A stretch of 64,000 nucleotides of DNA from Cycas panzhihuaensis (GCA_023213395.1 CM041465.1:106151741-106215740), one strand, 5' to 3'. Shown: positions 11,843 through 22,229, counted from the stretch's first letter. The notes: generated by a model from the sequence alone, not told the origin. Program-made: numbers and translations.

Positions 11843-12073
11843 CGTCCCCTTTACCCGAAGCTATCTACCGCCGTCAAGATGGAGGTTGAGAAGCTTCTGG
11901 ACGCTGGGTTTATTACTTCCAATGACCGTTTGACCAAGTTCAAACCCCGATGGGTTGGTCCTTTTGTCATTATCGAATCCCTCGATAATGGTGCCTATAG
12001 GATAGCCACCCTAGAAGGGCTTGAATTTGAGAAAGCTATTAATGGAAAGTTCCTTAAGAAGTTTTACGCGTGA
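11843..12073 (+). pseudogene. RT N-terminus fused to integrase C-terminus by internal deletion
   Basis: After LYPKLSTAVKMEVEKLLDAGFI, the normal start of the RT fingers, the sequence passes within about ten codons to KFKPRWVGPFVIIESLDNGA, the GPF/Y module of the integrase C-terminus, and ends INGKFLKKFYA. The whole RT, RNase H and integrase core, normally more than 2 kb, are missing. The frame is kept across the junction (near 11910-11940). The open frame is 64 codons from the Met at 11879, but as part of the polyprotein it is the last piece of pol. Confidence 0.85.
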
Positions 12074-12745
12074 CCTCTTGGCGATCCCTTTGCCCTGCTC
12101 CGAAATGAGCCTAAACTACCATCTCAGGTTGTCCCCATTCTTCCCCACCACGAGAAGAATGGCAATTTAAGATGGATCTTGCCTCGTCCTTCCAGTTCCT
12201 TCCGCGGAACCCGCATTCTCGTATCCTCTCAGGAACCCTTGTCATCTTGCTTGGGCATCCCCCGATCAGGAGGACGCTTGGGGGCATCGTCACCCCTCTT
12301 TCCTATTCGTCGTTTCCTTCGCATAGTCTGCTATGCTCTTCCCTAGACGTGTATGCCGCCCTACTCCTTAACCTTACACTTCTATGTCGTCCCGCTCACG
12401 GCGTGTGTGTGTGCCCCTGTTAGGCATGTGGTCATACATGGAAGGAAGCGTGTATTCATAACATAAAATATCCATAACATAAAACATCCACAACATAACA
12501 TTTACAATACACAAAATAACCATACATGTCATCCATATGATACATCATGCACAGCATCTCATATCCGAATGGGGTTCCAATCACCCCATGCGTATATATA
12601 TATATATATATATACATATCCAAAATCATGTCACATCGTACATCCTGGGAAGCCAGTGTCCTTGTAGGGGGGTACAATCATATGGTCCTATATATGACCC
12701 CCTAGAGGCCCGTGCTTTCCCCTGTCAAAACTATATGTACATGTC
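12074..12745 (+). other. Non-coding spacer after the pol remnant in F
   Basis: This follows the pol remnant and precedes the antisense gene. It has no convincing ORF. It carries a (TA)n run at about 12593-12614 and A-rich stretches at 12460-12500. It would contain the 3' end of the antisense PMD transcript, but I see no clear polyadenylation signal. Confidence 0.5.
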
Positions 12746-13336
12746 CTACTGTTGTTGCCTCGCTCCTGGGGTACCATCTCCTGGTCTCTGTGATCCCTCT
12801 CCTGGGGACCACATGCCTCTAAGGCTCCTCCTGGGCCTCCGTAAGCTGCCCGCCTCGCTCTCCTCATCTCTTAGCTGTCTCGGGGTCGTCGTCGCCGTGT
12901 GAGTACGTGTCCTGCTCCGGCTCGACCTCGATACCATCTGTGCTACCAGCTGGTCATATCGCTGGATCGATCCGCTCTCCCAGTGGCTCGTCATCACCCT
13001 TAGGCCTTTCGGTGATCACTGCCAGTTGGGTTCTGCTCTCTCCATCTCCACCTGCACCGCCCTGTGCCTCTAGAGCCTATACCCGTCCTCGCAGCTCATC
13101 TCTCTCGCGTCTTGCGTCATCTCTCTCTTGCTGTAGTCATCCCTGGGATGTCGCGTGCTCTTGGGACTCTACAGCCCATATGTCCCTCACCCTCACCAAT
13201 GGGGCGAATGCCTCTTTGTGGGCTCCTGCCGCTCTAGGCTCATCACCTGCCTGGATGGGCGGTTGCCCCTCTGCGTACACCTAAGGGAATATCTCCCTCA
13301 CCGCAGCCTCTACCAATCTCCAGATCTCTGTTGTAC

Positions 13337-13449
13337 CTGCCAATGCAATACGCCATGTGTCAGTCTATATCTCACCATATATGTCATAATCAAATTAAAC
13401 CAAACTTCTATCTGGATGCCAAATGACTCTGGAAAAGGTTAGGTCTCAC
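13337..13449 (-). other. Candidate intron 2 of the antisense PMD gene (113 bp)
   Basis: Read on the minus strand it begins GTGAGACC after AGCAG and ends GCATTGGCAG. It is AT-rich compared with the exons on either side, as plant introns usually are. Its removal is a prediction from splice-site form only. Confidence 0.55.
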
Positions 13450-14650
13450 CTGCTGTGGCTGCCTGCTCCTCTGGTCGTGCGACATCCTCCCCTCCCGGCT
13501 CTCCGCCAGCTGCAGGTGCCTCGTCCTCTGGCACCTCCTCTACCTAGGTCTCCCTCTTCGCGGGGGTGGGCCCAGCTCTCGTCCCTGCGAATCCCATCAC
13601 GATTCGCAACCTGCGGGCCCTAGTCATGGGTCTCCTGATCTCACCCTGTGCCCCAGACGGTCCTGCCTCTCCTCTGGCAGCTCCGGATGGACCCTCTGCA
13701 TCTCCTGCTAACCCTAAGGGACCTGCCTCCCCTGTAGGTCATGACGGGTTAGGTCTCCACCGTCTCCACTATCCCCATCATCGCTGCTATCATCGCCTAC
13801 GGGCACTCCTGCTCTGCCTGCCTCGTCGTCGCTATCCCACCTCACTGTCCTGTAGGGCTCTGCTATGTAGTCTGGGAGGGTGAGGAGGTCTAGTAATGTG
13901 GCCTCCACTGATCGCCAGACATGAGCCCTGTCCTCTGTACCCCTTAGTCTCGTATGCCACCTGTGGACCATCGGGGCCTGCTCTGTAATGGGGTGTGGTC
14001 CCCCCGCTGGTGCCACTGCTGTGAAGTGGTCGAAGTACCAACACTGTAACAGTGTGATGTATGATAGTCCACCTCTGCCGGATGTCCTGATAGTATCCAG
14101 CTGGGCGACGAGGTTCACCGCTATCGTGGTACGATCCATCCTCTCACCCGGCCCGCGTGACGCATCCATCCACCTGCCTGGTACCTCTCTATAGTTTTAT
14201 TTCCGGGAAATCTGGAACAGAATGCACAATACCACCAGCTTCCTCACTCGAGGAATCCCTGACATCAGAACTGTCTGGAGGGGGGCTCCCCTCCGATCCC
14301 ATCTGTCAGCTCCACGTGAAGCAGTGCCTCCATGTGTCTTTGCCTCGGTCTTTGGGCAGTGTCCCTAGTCTCACCGGCCTCCCTATCGCCGGAACTCCCA
14401 GTATCTGCCGGATATCCCTCAGCGTGACCGTCACATCACCTACCTATGGTAGGTGGAATAAATGTCTCCTCCTGTCCCAATGGGACACGATGTCAACTAA
14501 TAGCCTCTGGTCTGATGTATATTAAGGTGTCTTGAGGGTCTTGTACAGGCCACACCTTTGTAGGATCTCCCTGTCCTCCTGTGTTGCCATCTCCATGTAA
14601 CTCAGCATAGCCATACCTACGTTCTTGCGGTTATCTACCGCGAGGACAGC

Positions 14651-15122
14651 CTGTTCACACAAAAAATAACTCGAGTCAGTCTCATGTTAGCCACTATCGT
14701 CCCTCTCTCTCTCAAATCTCTCTCTGCCTGAGATTTGGGGCTCTTTTGACCCCCATGTCTATTTTTCTGCATGTTTGCCTTCGTACCGCGCCAAACTTAG
14801 CGATCTGCTAAGTTGTACGGGTCCCGCGATGATCGTGGGACGCGGCAATGGCTTCTTGCCGCGATCATTGCTGAGTGGTACGAACTGATCCCCAAAGGGG
14901 ATTTACGCCGAAAAATAAAAAATTCTTCCAGTGGATGCCGTGGGGCCCACCGGACGAAACTCCCCAATGCCGGGTCCGCCTCTTTCTGGGTCGAATTCGG
15001 ATCCCAAGAGGCCTTCTGTTGCCCATAAGGGGCACTAAAACTATACAGAAATCATGTAAAAAGCTTAAAAACCTAGAAACTTTAAACTTCGAGATGGGTT
15101 GGGTTTAGTGATATCCACTCAC
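14651..15122 (-). other. Candidate intron 1 of the antisense PMD gene (472 bp)
   Basis: On the minus strand the donor reads CCA/GTGAGT and the acceptor TTTTTTGTGTGAACAG, which is a strong plant acceptor with a T-rich tract. The intron contains the three stem-loops at 14794-14863. Confidence 0.55.
14794..14863. repeat. Three consecutive stem-loops
   Basis: First: AACTTAGC-GATCT-GCTAAGTT (14794-14814), an 8-bp perfect stem. Second: GTCCCGCGAT-G-ATCGTGGGAC (14821-14841), a 10-bp stem with one G-T pair. Third: CGCGGCAA-TGGCTTC-TTGCCGCG (14841-14863), an 8-bp perfect stem. All three lie within 70 bp inside the predicted first intron of the antisense gene. Confidence 0.85.
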
Positions 15123-15302
15123 TGGATCTGGTCTCGCCACCGCCATATCGTGCAGTGGGTCATCTTGGCTCTCTCGCTCTCCGTCCGGCGGTGCGATCTC
15201 CCTCTGCGTGCCTCCAAAGTTGGGCGGCGCTCCGCTGCATAAGGGAATGGCTCTAGTTTCGTACGAGAGCTGGTGAAAATGAATCCATTTTCCCGTTGAT
15301 TT

Positions 15303-15313
15303 CCTTATATAGG
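15303..15313 (-). promoter_or_regulatory. TATA box for the antisense PMD gene
   Basis: Minus strand reads CCTATATAAGG in a GC-rich setting. A start about 30 bp downstream (near 15275) would give a leader with a 12-codon upstream ORF (Met at 15286-15288) before the predicted donor site at 15122. Confidence 0.6.
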
Positions 15314-15827
15314 TGGGGGCCCCAACGGGCACTTCCTCTGTTTTTGGTCTCGCGACAGTTGTCGGGGCCGTCTCGTTGTCCTGTGTGCCTTTGCCTTCTG
15401 GCCCTATCACCGATTGCACTATATTGATGCCCTTTTTGCCCTCCCTTATAGGGGCATTTATGGCGCCTCATGATCGCACTTTTGCGGGGCCCTTACGCAG
15501 TTTGTGCACTACTCCGTGCTGCGAAGTTTATACTCGTTTGGCTCGTTTCGTCGCCCTGGACTCGTTTCTACAGCTCTTTATCGCTCTTGGGGTACCCAAA
15601 GGGAATGCCTCTCCTGCCTGGGGGCATGTTTCGCTTCGTAAAGCGACCTTTTGGCATCCGAGGAGGCTTTTTCTCCCGACCACTCTCTGTCGGTGATCGG
15701 ATTACCTGCTCTCGCCCTGGGTAACCTCATTGCTAGGACCTCCTACCCTTCACGGCCATCTTTTACTTGTTTTTTTTCTGAGTATTGCTTTCACCATCCA
15801 TTGACTACTTGGATTTTGTGTCACCTA
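15314..15827. promoter_or_regulatory. GC-rich spacer between divergent PMD and RNase H ORFs
   Basis: About 510 bp separate the antisense TATA box from the start of the plus-strand RNase H ORF. It is rich in GC and CpG and has no convincing coding frame. Its position suggests a divergent promoter; this is inferred from layout only. Confidence 0.4.
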
Positions 15828-16240
15828 TGTCCATCTACATCTTTACCGACGGCGGAAGCCGCGGCAATCCTGGACCCTCTGCCGCTGCGTGGATCCTCTG
15901 CAACCCTTCTGGACACGATCTCCTCCGCTCTGGGATCTTCCTCCCAGAGGCTACCAACAACGAAGCTGAGTATACAGTTGTTATTGAAGCCCTTACCGAT
16001 GCCCTCCATTTCCATCACGGATCCATTGTCTTGCTTTGCGACTCTCAAGTTGTGGTGTCTCATCTCGCCCAGGTTTACCAGGTGCGATGCCCTCACTTGA
16101 GGACCCTCGCTTCCGCCACCAGATCTCTCCTGGCCCGCTTTTCTTCTGTCGATATCCAGCATATCCCTTAGGCTCTCAACGCTAAGGCAGATAGTCTTGT
16201 TTGCCTCATCCTTGAGCGCTACCTTTCCCTCCTTGCTGAC
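15828..16240 (+). pseudogene. Archaeal-type RNase H (aRNH) ORF of element F, one stop codon
   Basis: From ATG 15828 the protein reads MSIYIFTDGGSRGNPGP, the classic RNase HI type 1 start of the archaeal/plant form, not the gypsy form. All four catalytic acids are present: Asp in FTDGGS, Glu in NNEAEY, Asp in LLCDSQVVV and Asp in NAKADSLV. A single TAG at about 16169-16171 lies between HIP and ALNAKAD, where an Arg or Gln codon would be expected, so the last Asp would be lost without readthrough. Tat-lineage elements are known to have gained this second RNase H. Here it stands alone, 3.7 kb past the pol remnant and next to the 3' LTR. An in-frame Met at 15785 is also possible as start. Confidence 0.85.
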
Positions 16241-16653
16241 CGTCCTTGAGGCTTGCTTGGCCTTCCTGTCGCCCAAGCCCCAGGTTGTCTGTCACTTTGC
16301 TTTGCGATTCGTTCGCACCTCTGAAACCTGGTCACTGATGAGGTAAAACTATGGTGCCCACTCTTTGCTTGTTCTTTACTTGACTATGCATGTCCCTTTG
16401 CATCCTTTGTGGTGGGGCGGCCCTTACTGTCTTATTCTCCCGATCGGTTTCCGGTGGCTCATAAGCGGCCCATGATGTCTCCCGCTGCCGCCGTATCCAT
16501 GCGTTCGCCATGACACTTTCGCCCGGTACCCTTGCCTCTTGTTATGATCTTGATTGACATATCTATATACACATGTACTCTTGTGATTGTGTTGCCAGCA
16601 TTCGCCATCGCACCAGGCTTCCGAGCGGCAAGGCTCTGCTACCAAGGGGGCAG
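16241..16653 (+). other. Element F 3' untranslated region and polypurine tract
   Basis: No ORF is recognised. It ends in CCAAGGGGGCAG directly before the 3' LTR (16642-16653), a typical polypurine tract for plus-strand priming. Confidence 0.75.
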
Positions 16654-19236
16654 TGTTTCCTGGCTTCTAAGAATGGATATGGAATCACCGACTCAGGTAA
16701 GTGCAAGTATGTTTTTCACATTGTCATCTCTTTCTTTTGACGAGTATTTGCTTGCATGTCTGCATGTGTGTGGCTTTGTGGGCGGCCTTGCCATTGTCCA
16801 CACTTATTTAGCCTATGACGACTATAGCAGGGGCACACTCCTACCGAATGCGGCACCCTGATGACCACTTCACTTCCCGCATCTGCCCTCCTCACTCTAG
16901 GATCCACTAGGTTTGTGCCACCTCCGCCCGTGTGATGACTCATCATCGTTTGGTCAACTTGCCACCCCATTCAAGCCCTATTTTTGCTCCTTTGGACCCG
17001 TTTGTTGGCTTGTGTACCCCCGGGTAGGTGTTCTAGTCTCCTATTGGCCCTTTCGGTCATCACTTTGACCAAGGCGGCTCATGGGGCCTATTTTTGGCTC
17101 AGTGCGTCTGTTGGAATTTTCTTGATCTGGCGGAATATCCATGATACCATGGAATTTCTGATGATGACATCTCAGTTATTTTTAAAATCCACCGTGGTAA
17201 TTTCGTATTTATTATGAAACTGCCACATGGCTTGTGCCTTAATTCTCTCCCAGCTACGCCCTAATCACTCGCTTTAGGGTTTGGTCTGAGTATTTAAGCC
17301 ATTTTTGACTCATTTTTGGGGATTCTTTTGCTCACTTTTGGAATTGCTCTCTAAGGAAACATCATCACCTTTCTGCTCCTCTCTCTCATTACTGCTGCTG
17401 CTACTGGACCTGCATCCCTCCTACAGCGCCCAACACTCCTTTGGTGTGGCTAATACATTCTCCCAGCCCCCCAAACACCTTGGAGAGGGCCCCTTTGGAG
17501 TGGTTTCCAGTTGATCTTTACCCAGGCAGTCCATAAGTGCCCCAAGTGCAGGTGTTTCCCCTCACATCTCTTTAGCAGTGTCTCAAACCTGCTGTGCTTC
17601 AGATCTGGGTTGATTTCTCAGCCCCTCTTCACTGCTCTTTGGCTGAGGCAGACCCCTTGCCTCCCTCGCTTAGGTATTCCTTGTTTTGCATTGGTTTTTC
17701 TTGTGATATTTATGCTCAGCCTTGCTTGCTCCTTGCTTGTTCTTGTAAGTTAGTTTTCCTTCCTTTTGTGGGCTGTCCTACCGCTCTTTTTGTGCTTCTT
17801 GCCTGCGTTTGCTGCTCAAGGCAGCGGCGTTGATGGGTGGCATAGGTTTTAGAGAGGAGCTGGGTGGATTCCGTACCACCTTCTATGCTCCCTAAGCGGC
17901 TCTAAGCCCTCCAAAGCCTCCCTCTCGCCCCGTGCTGCCCTTGGCTAGTAAATAAGGGTTTGTAGGCCCTCTTTTAGCTGCCCAAACCAGTGATGTCACA
18001 AGTTGCAGTGCTGATTTGGGGCCTTTCATTTAGGTTTAGGCAACACTCATAAGTCCCAACCGCTAGTTTTTGCCTCACTTTCTTCCCAGCCGCCCGGCTT
18101 ACTCCTCATAGCATCCCGGTTCGCCGTGGGTTTTCTTGGGCCTCTCTTTGGCTCTTTGCTGCCATTTTCCAACCCTTGCTCTTGGCCTTGTCCTCGCTGC
18201 CTCGTGGCTCTTGAGAGGAGGTTAGGGCATCATTTGCGGAAGGTAGGCCACTCCGAGACTTACCGATCATTTACTTTCGCCTTGGTCACTCTCTTTTGGG
18301 TACTTTCATTATTGGATTGGCACTAACGCATGTATATTTAGATTTACATTTATACTACTTAGGCATATATTATAAGAATCTTGTATTGCATGTTAGTGTT
18401 CTTCCTCCAGGAAGGGAGAGACCGCCATTGCTTGCAGGTATTTGGGGAGCGCGGAGGACATCGCCCGTTAGTCCCGTTGCCGGTAAGTACCTTTGTATAC
18501 GTTATATTTTCCTATTATTTCATTTATTAGTTGGTGCTTCCTTTCTTTCTTTGCATCGCATTTGATTTTCTGGGGAAGGTAAGGAAGCCCCCCTTTTCCA
18601 CCCGCCGCAACATCTCGCATCCAACGCGCTGTGTGAGGTGGTTTGGTGCTCCTCGAGAAGGCTTTCACCACGCATGCCCTTGGTCCAGGTGCACGTCTTG
18701 CTCCACTCTACTACCTCCTTTTTTCTTTTATTTCTCCTTTAGTAACTAGCACATTGGAAGATAAAAAGGAAAATTTGGTCTTGTATTTGGTTGCATTTCT
18801 TTTATTTTGTTGCGCGTATCTCTACCATCTATAGGAAAGGTTGTAGGAACCCTCTTTCTCTACCTTTCTCCTTCTCTCCTCGACCACACAAGTTCCTTGC
18901 CTTTCGCATCACTTGTGTACCTGGTTAGGTTGTGTAGGTATACTCTTGGCCTATCCCCTTTGGGTCTTCTCTTCCCCCTTTCTGGCCACCCAAGGGTGGA
19001 AGGGTCCTGTCTCTAGGTCAGCCCAGGTTTGCCCTACGCATCTTCACCCCTTGCTCGAAGCGGTGAAGGACCACCTGATAGTAGCCATATTCCATTGCAG
19101 ATCCCAAACTCGCACTCCGGCGCGCGGGGTGCTCTGCATGATAGTTACTCACCTCTTAGGTCCCACCTTCAATCATTTCACCACCCACTCTCTCCACACC
19201 TACTAGTAGGGTAGTTATCCCGTAGATGCGCATCCA
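16654..19236 (+). repeat. Element F 3' LTR (2583 bp)
   Basis: It begins TGTTTCCTGGC and ends GCATCCA, followed by GAGAG. It matches 5026-7595 throughout; differences include a changed block near 16840-16860 and a small indel near 17060-17150. The TATA-like GTATTTAAG is at about 17290-17298. Confidence 0.95.
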
Positions 19237-19241
19237 GAGAG
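19237..19241 (+). repeat. Target-site duplication of F, right copy (GAGAG)
   Basis: It is the exact copy of 5021-5025. Confidence 0.95.
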
Positions 19242-19575
19242 TGAAGATAATGGCTGAACCATATTAGAAAAATGAACCAAAACGGGAATGAGGATACATG
19301 CCACTAATTAGGGTATCATTTTTTAGGGAATATATTCAAGTGAGGGATGGGGACTATACATAGATAGTTAGATAGTATCTCAAGCACAACCACAAGTCAC
19401 AAATAGCTCTAAGAAATAGTCAAATGACTCAGATGATAGTAAAATAATATAAAAATTGACTCAAACGAAATAAATGGTTGTCATTTTCTACAAAATGGGC
19501 TATCATTTTTAGTATATAGACTAAAATAACCTATAGAAAAACTAATTATATACATATATTTTAGCTCCTTTACCA
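19242..19575. other. AT-rich DNA without recognised features
   Basis: This is the right flank of F. It has no ORF of note. At its right end AGCTCCTTTACCA (19563-19575) reads on the minus strand as a weak initiator-Met-type PBS, next to the end of the LTR at 19576. Confidence 0.4.
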
Positions 19576-19972
19576 TGTAAAATAACAAAATAAGATCAAG
19601 ACAACATATGTACATACAAATACAAATATGAAAGAAAAAACACAATAAATAATATATCAAATCAAACTATTTGCATCAAATTGCAACCACCAAATTAGTT
19701 AGCTCAATTAATCTATATTTTGATAAAGCTTCTACATATATAAATAACCAATGTACAAATGAGGCTATTTGGGTGTAATTTATAGACTAAGATATGCCTT
19801 ATACATAAGTCTCATTGGCTAATCTATTGGGCTAATATTATTGGCCTCTTACTTAGCAAGGGGATAGACCTAATATAATATTATATTCGAATTTAATTTG
19901 TAATACAACACACTAATAATACGTGATACATAAAATATATTTATAAATGAGACATTATTAAAAATTTTAACA
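19576..19972 (-). repeat. Probable 3' LTR of element G
   Basis: On the minus strand the sequence starts TGTTAAAATTTTT right after the purine tract CTAAAGGAAAGGG and ends GTTATTTTACA. TG...CA ends and the preceding purine tract support an LTR; no second copy was found to prove it. Confidence 0.55.
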
Positions 19973-20049
19973 CCCTTTCCTTTAGCTCTGAGCATCTCAC
20001 TCAGAAGGTGAGCTTAGTTTTGGAACCAAGGGTACTTTTGAATGTAAAT

Positions 20050-21600
20050 GGTCTAGTCCTACTTTTTGCTACCATTTCTGATTATCTTTACTAACTACCT
20101 CAACATATTATGGTACCCTCTCGCAACATCAGTTTTCCTCCTGAAGTTCAATAGACAAGTTTTTTACCTATTATTCACTCTGATGCAGATGTTTCTCCAA
20201 TGCACTACTCTATTGGATATGAAGTATCTCTTGATTATATATTTCTTAGTTTGTCTTTATTAGTTGAGTACATTCCTCCTCCTTTTGTTATAGTAATTCT
20301 TTTACCTCTTGTAAATCCTTGTGTAATTGATCATAACTATCCTCTTTGTGATGATGATCTTCAACCATCTCTAAGAATAATGATCCTTGAGCTTTTGTCA
20401 TTATGTAATACTGGCCTAATAAACTCATCATGTAGGTTTGTTAATCTTTAATAGTATACATATCAATGGAAATTTTAGCTACTTCCTACTACTTTCCTTA
20501 CGTATATAGAGAATCAATTATCTTCCTACCTATTGCTAATACTTCAAATAGTTCATACCTTACTACTTCACTATCCATAATGGGGGACACCAGAATGTTC
20601 AAGTTTGGAGATGGATCATAGGAGACTTTATTAATGGAGATTGATATAGTCTCACTACCTATTTCTAATTCATCATTATCCTTGTTAGAGCTAATATCCA
20701 AGTAGTCCATAATGTAATCTTCATTAGAATCATCAAAGGCTTTAGGGGATTCATTTGTTTCTCATACTATCATCACCTTCTTTTTCCTTATTCTTTCTAT
20801 TTCACCTTCTTAGCAAACTTTTAAACAAAGTTTTTTAGGAGTAGAAGAGTCTTTATGAAATGTAGATAATAGTATTATGGACATTTTGCTAATCCTAGCA
20901 AGTGAAATTTCTCATAGAAGAATCCTAATAGATAAAGGGTAAAATTAAAACTTGACTATCCTCTCATAATAAGTTGATATAATGATGTCTTAAGTTTTTC
21001 TAAAATGAAAGTAGACCAATTATAGACTACTCCTTTTATAAGCCATTGAAGGCATGATGCTATCCATTAAGGCAACACGTTATAACACTATTCCCCCAAA
21101 AGCCTCATACACATGAGCATTACTACTACCACTGCGTTCATAGTTTTAAGATGAGTGACTCGAATGCCTCATCTACCATGTTTTGTATGAAGCTCTTTTT
21201 TACATATCATTTGAATAATCTAGTCTTTTATTGAGGCAGTTAAATTACCTATTATTTTAGCAGCTATCCTTGAGGTAAAAACCTTATTAATCTTTCCACA
21301 TCTTTAGGTTCCATACCTATGATTTTTTTTTTTAATTATTAATATGCTATTGATAGGATTATAGCCATCTAACACCTCTTGCAAACATTTGGAATTCTTT
21401 GAGAAGATTAGAAATGAGGTAGCTTAAACTACTCTTACACTGGTCAGATTTACTCTTAATGGGGAATTTTGATCTTTGACTTCCAACCATTTATATAATA
21501 TTGGTGAATCTAATATTTTCTATTTGATCTATCATCCTTCAATTTCAAATGGAATATCCATGTCTTCTTTTAGATGTTTCTGTATAGATCTCGAAAAAGA
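20050..21600 (-). pseudogene. Extra 3' ORF of element G (coiled-coil-like, unknown function)
   Basis: Past the integrase, the minus strand keeps open stretches, the longest at 20710-20498 (70 residues, no known motif). At about 20450-20050 a Glu/Gln/Lys-rich stretch DQLHKDLQEVKELL and KEEECTQLIKTN has the look of a coiled coil. At about 21060-20850 a segment reads VYNWSTFILEKLK. The same kind of segment (FNWEKFVTAKFLKNLEAVKG) occurs at the same place in element C (51885-52094), so it seems an ORF that this family carries after integrase. I do not recognise a function. Confidence 0.5.
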
Positions 21601-21866
21601 AATGGTTATCTGTGTAAATTTTACAAAACCACTTCTTGACATATTGAATTAAAGCTTCTTCTCTTGAATATGCTTATATCCACTTGTTACATGTGTATGC
21701 CTCTATCTATATCTTTTGTATATCTACTTACATCCACCTATTACATGTGTATGGATCTATCTATATCTTATGTATAATTGTGTTGTCCTCTCAAGAGGAG
21801 AGATAAATAATTATAGGGAGGGCTACCCTTGGTGGGTTAGCTAAACCCATAGTTGGGCACCCACCA

Positions 21867-21909
21867 TTTGGTTGATCTTATGGGTAGACTACCCATAGGA
21901 TCAACCAAA
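21867..21909. repeat. 20-bp-arm palindrome
   Basis: The left arm TTTGGTTGATCTTATGGGTA (21867-21886) pairs with the right arm at 21890-21909 across a 3-base loop, with one G-T pair. Weaker related repeats (CTACCCATGGGTTAGCC and similar) surround it from 21820 to 21970. Confidence 0.85.
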
Positions 21910-22229
21910 ACTATAGGTGATTAGCTTGTGGTTTGGGCTACCCATGGGTTAGCCAAAACCATGAGTGATTAGGCTATGGTTTGGTTGATTTGGATAGTTA
22001 GCTTATTGATTGATCTAGTGATCGATCGATCAGTCATTCTAATAACTGGTGGATTAGTCATTTCTTGGCATCGACTAATTGATTGATCTGGCTGAATAGT
22101 TGCCATTCAACTGATCTTACCAGCTGATTGAAAGTCTATCTTAAATATTATTTATTATTATTATTATTTATTTATTATTTATATTTTTATTTATTTATTT
22201 AAATTTTACTATGTTATATGCCATATTGC

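Larger units (their letters stand above)
12746..15123 (-). pseudogene. Antisense plant-mobile-domain (PMD) gene inside element F, probably spliced, with stops
   Basis: On the minus strand a PMD-like protein is readable. Exon 2 (14650 down to 13450) has RCGLYKTLKTP, HLFHLPYVGDVTVTLRDI and QILGVPAIGRPV; this matches the start of the PMD family, where the protein asks for HLP.GE.T.TL.DV. A later block is SYITLLQCWYFDHFTAVAP. Exon 3 (13336 down to 12746) is charged and Arg/Glu-rich. Candidate introns have GT-AG ends: 14651-15122 and 13337-13449. Upstream lies a TATA box (15303-15313). Stops occur after KTLKTP and after CFTWS, so this copy is probably dead. PMD proteins are plant nuclear factors related to MAIN/MAIL1 and to transposon-borne genes. 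Exon 1 and the start codon are uncertain. Confidence 0.75.
5026..19236 (+). mobile_element. Element F: complete Tat-like Ty3/gypsy retrotransposon with deleted pol, antisense PMD gene and extra RNase H
   Basis: The order is 5' LTR (5026-7595), PBS (7597-7614), gag and protease in one frame (8090-12073), a fused RT/integrase remnant, an antisense PMD-like gene (12746-15123), an archaeal-type RNase H ORF (15828-16240), a polypurine tract and 3' LTR (16654-19236). GAGAG flanks both ends. The 14.2-kb element is much richer in GC and CpG than its surroundings. Gag type, protease type (VDNGSSVN), the LLLGRPWL motif, the PBS, the second RNase H and antisense extra ORFs all point to the Tat/Ogre-like lineage. 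It lacks RT and integrase, so it could only move with help in trans. Confidence 0.93.

Noticed and set aside
12172-14525. Plus-strand ORFs of 66-125 codons (12537, 12907, 13155, 13566, 14157)
   Set aside because: They lie opposite the PMD exons; their Pro/Leu/Ser-rich sequence is the shadow of the Arg/Gly/Glu-rich minus strand.
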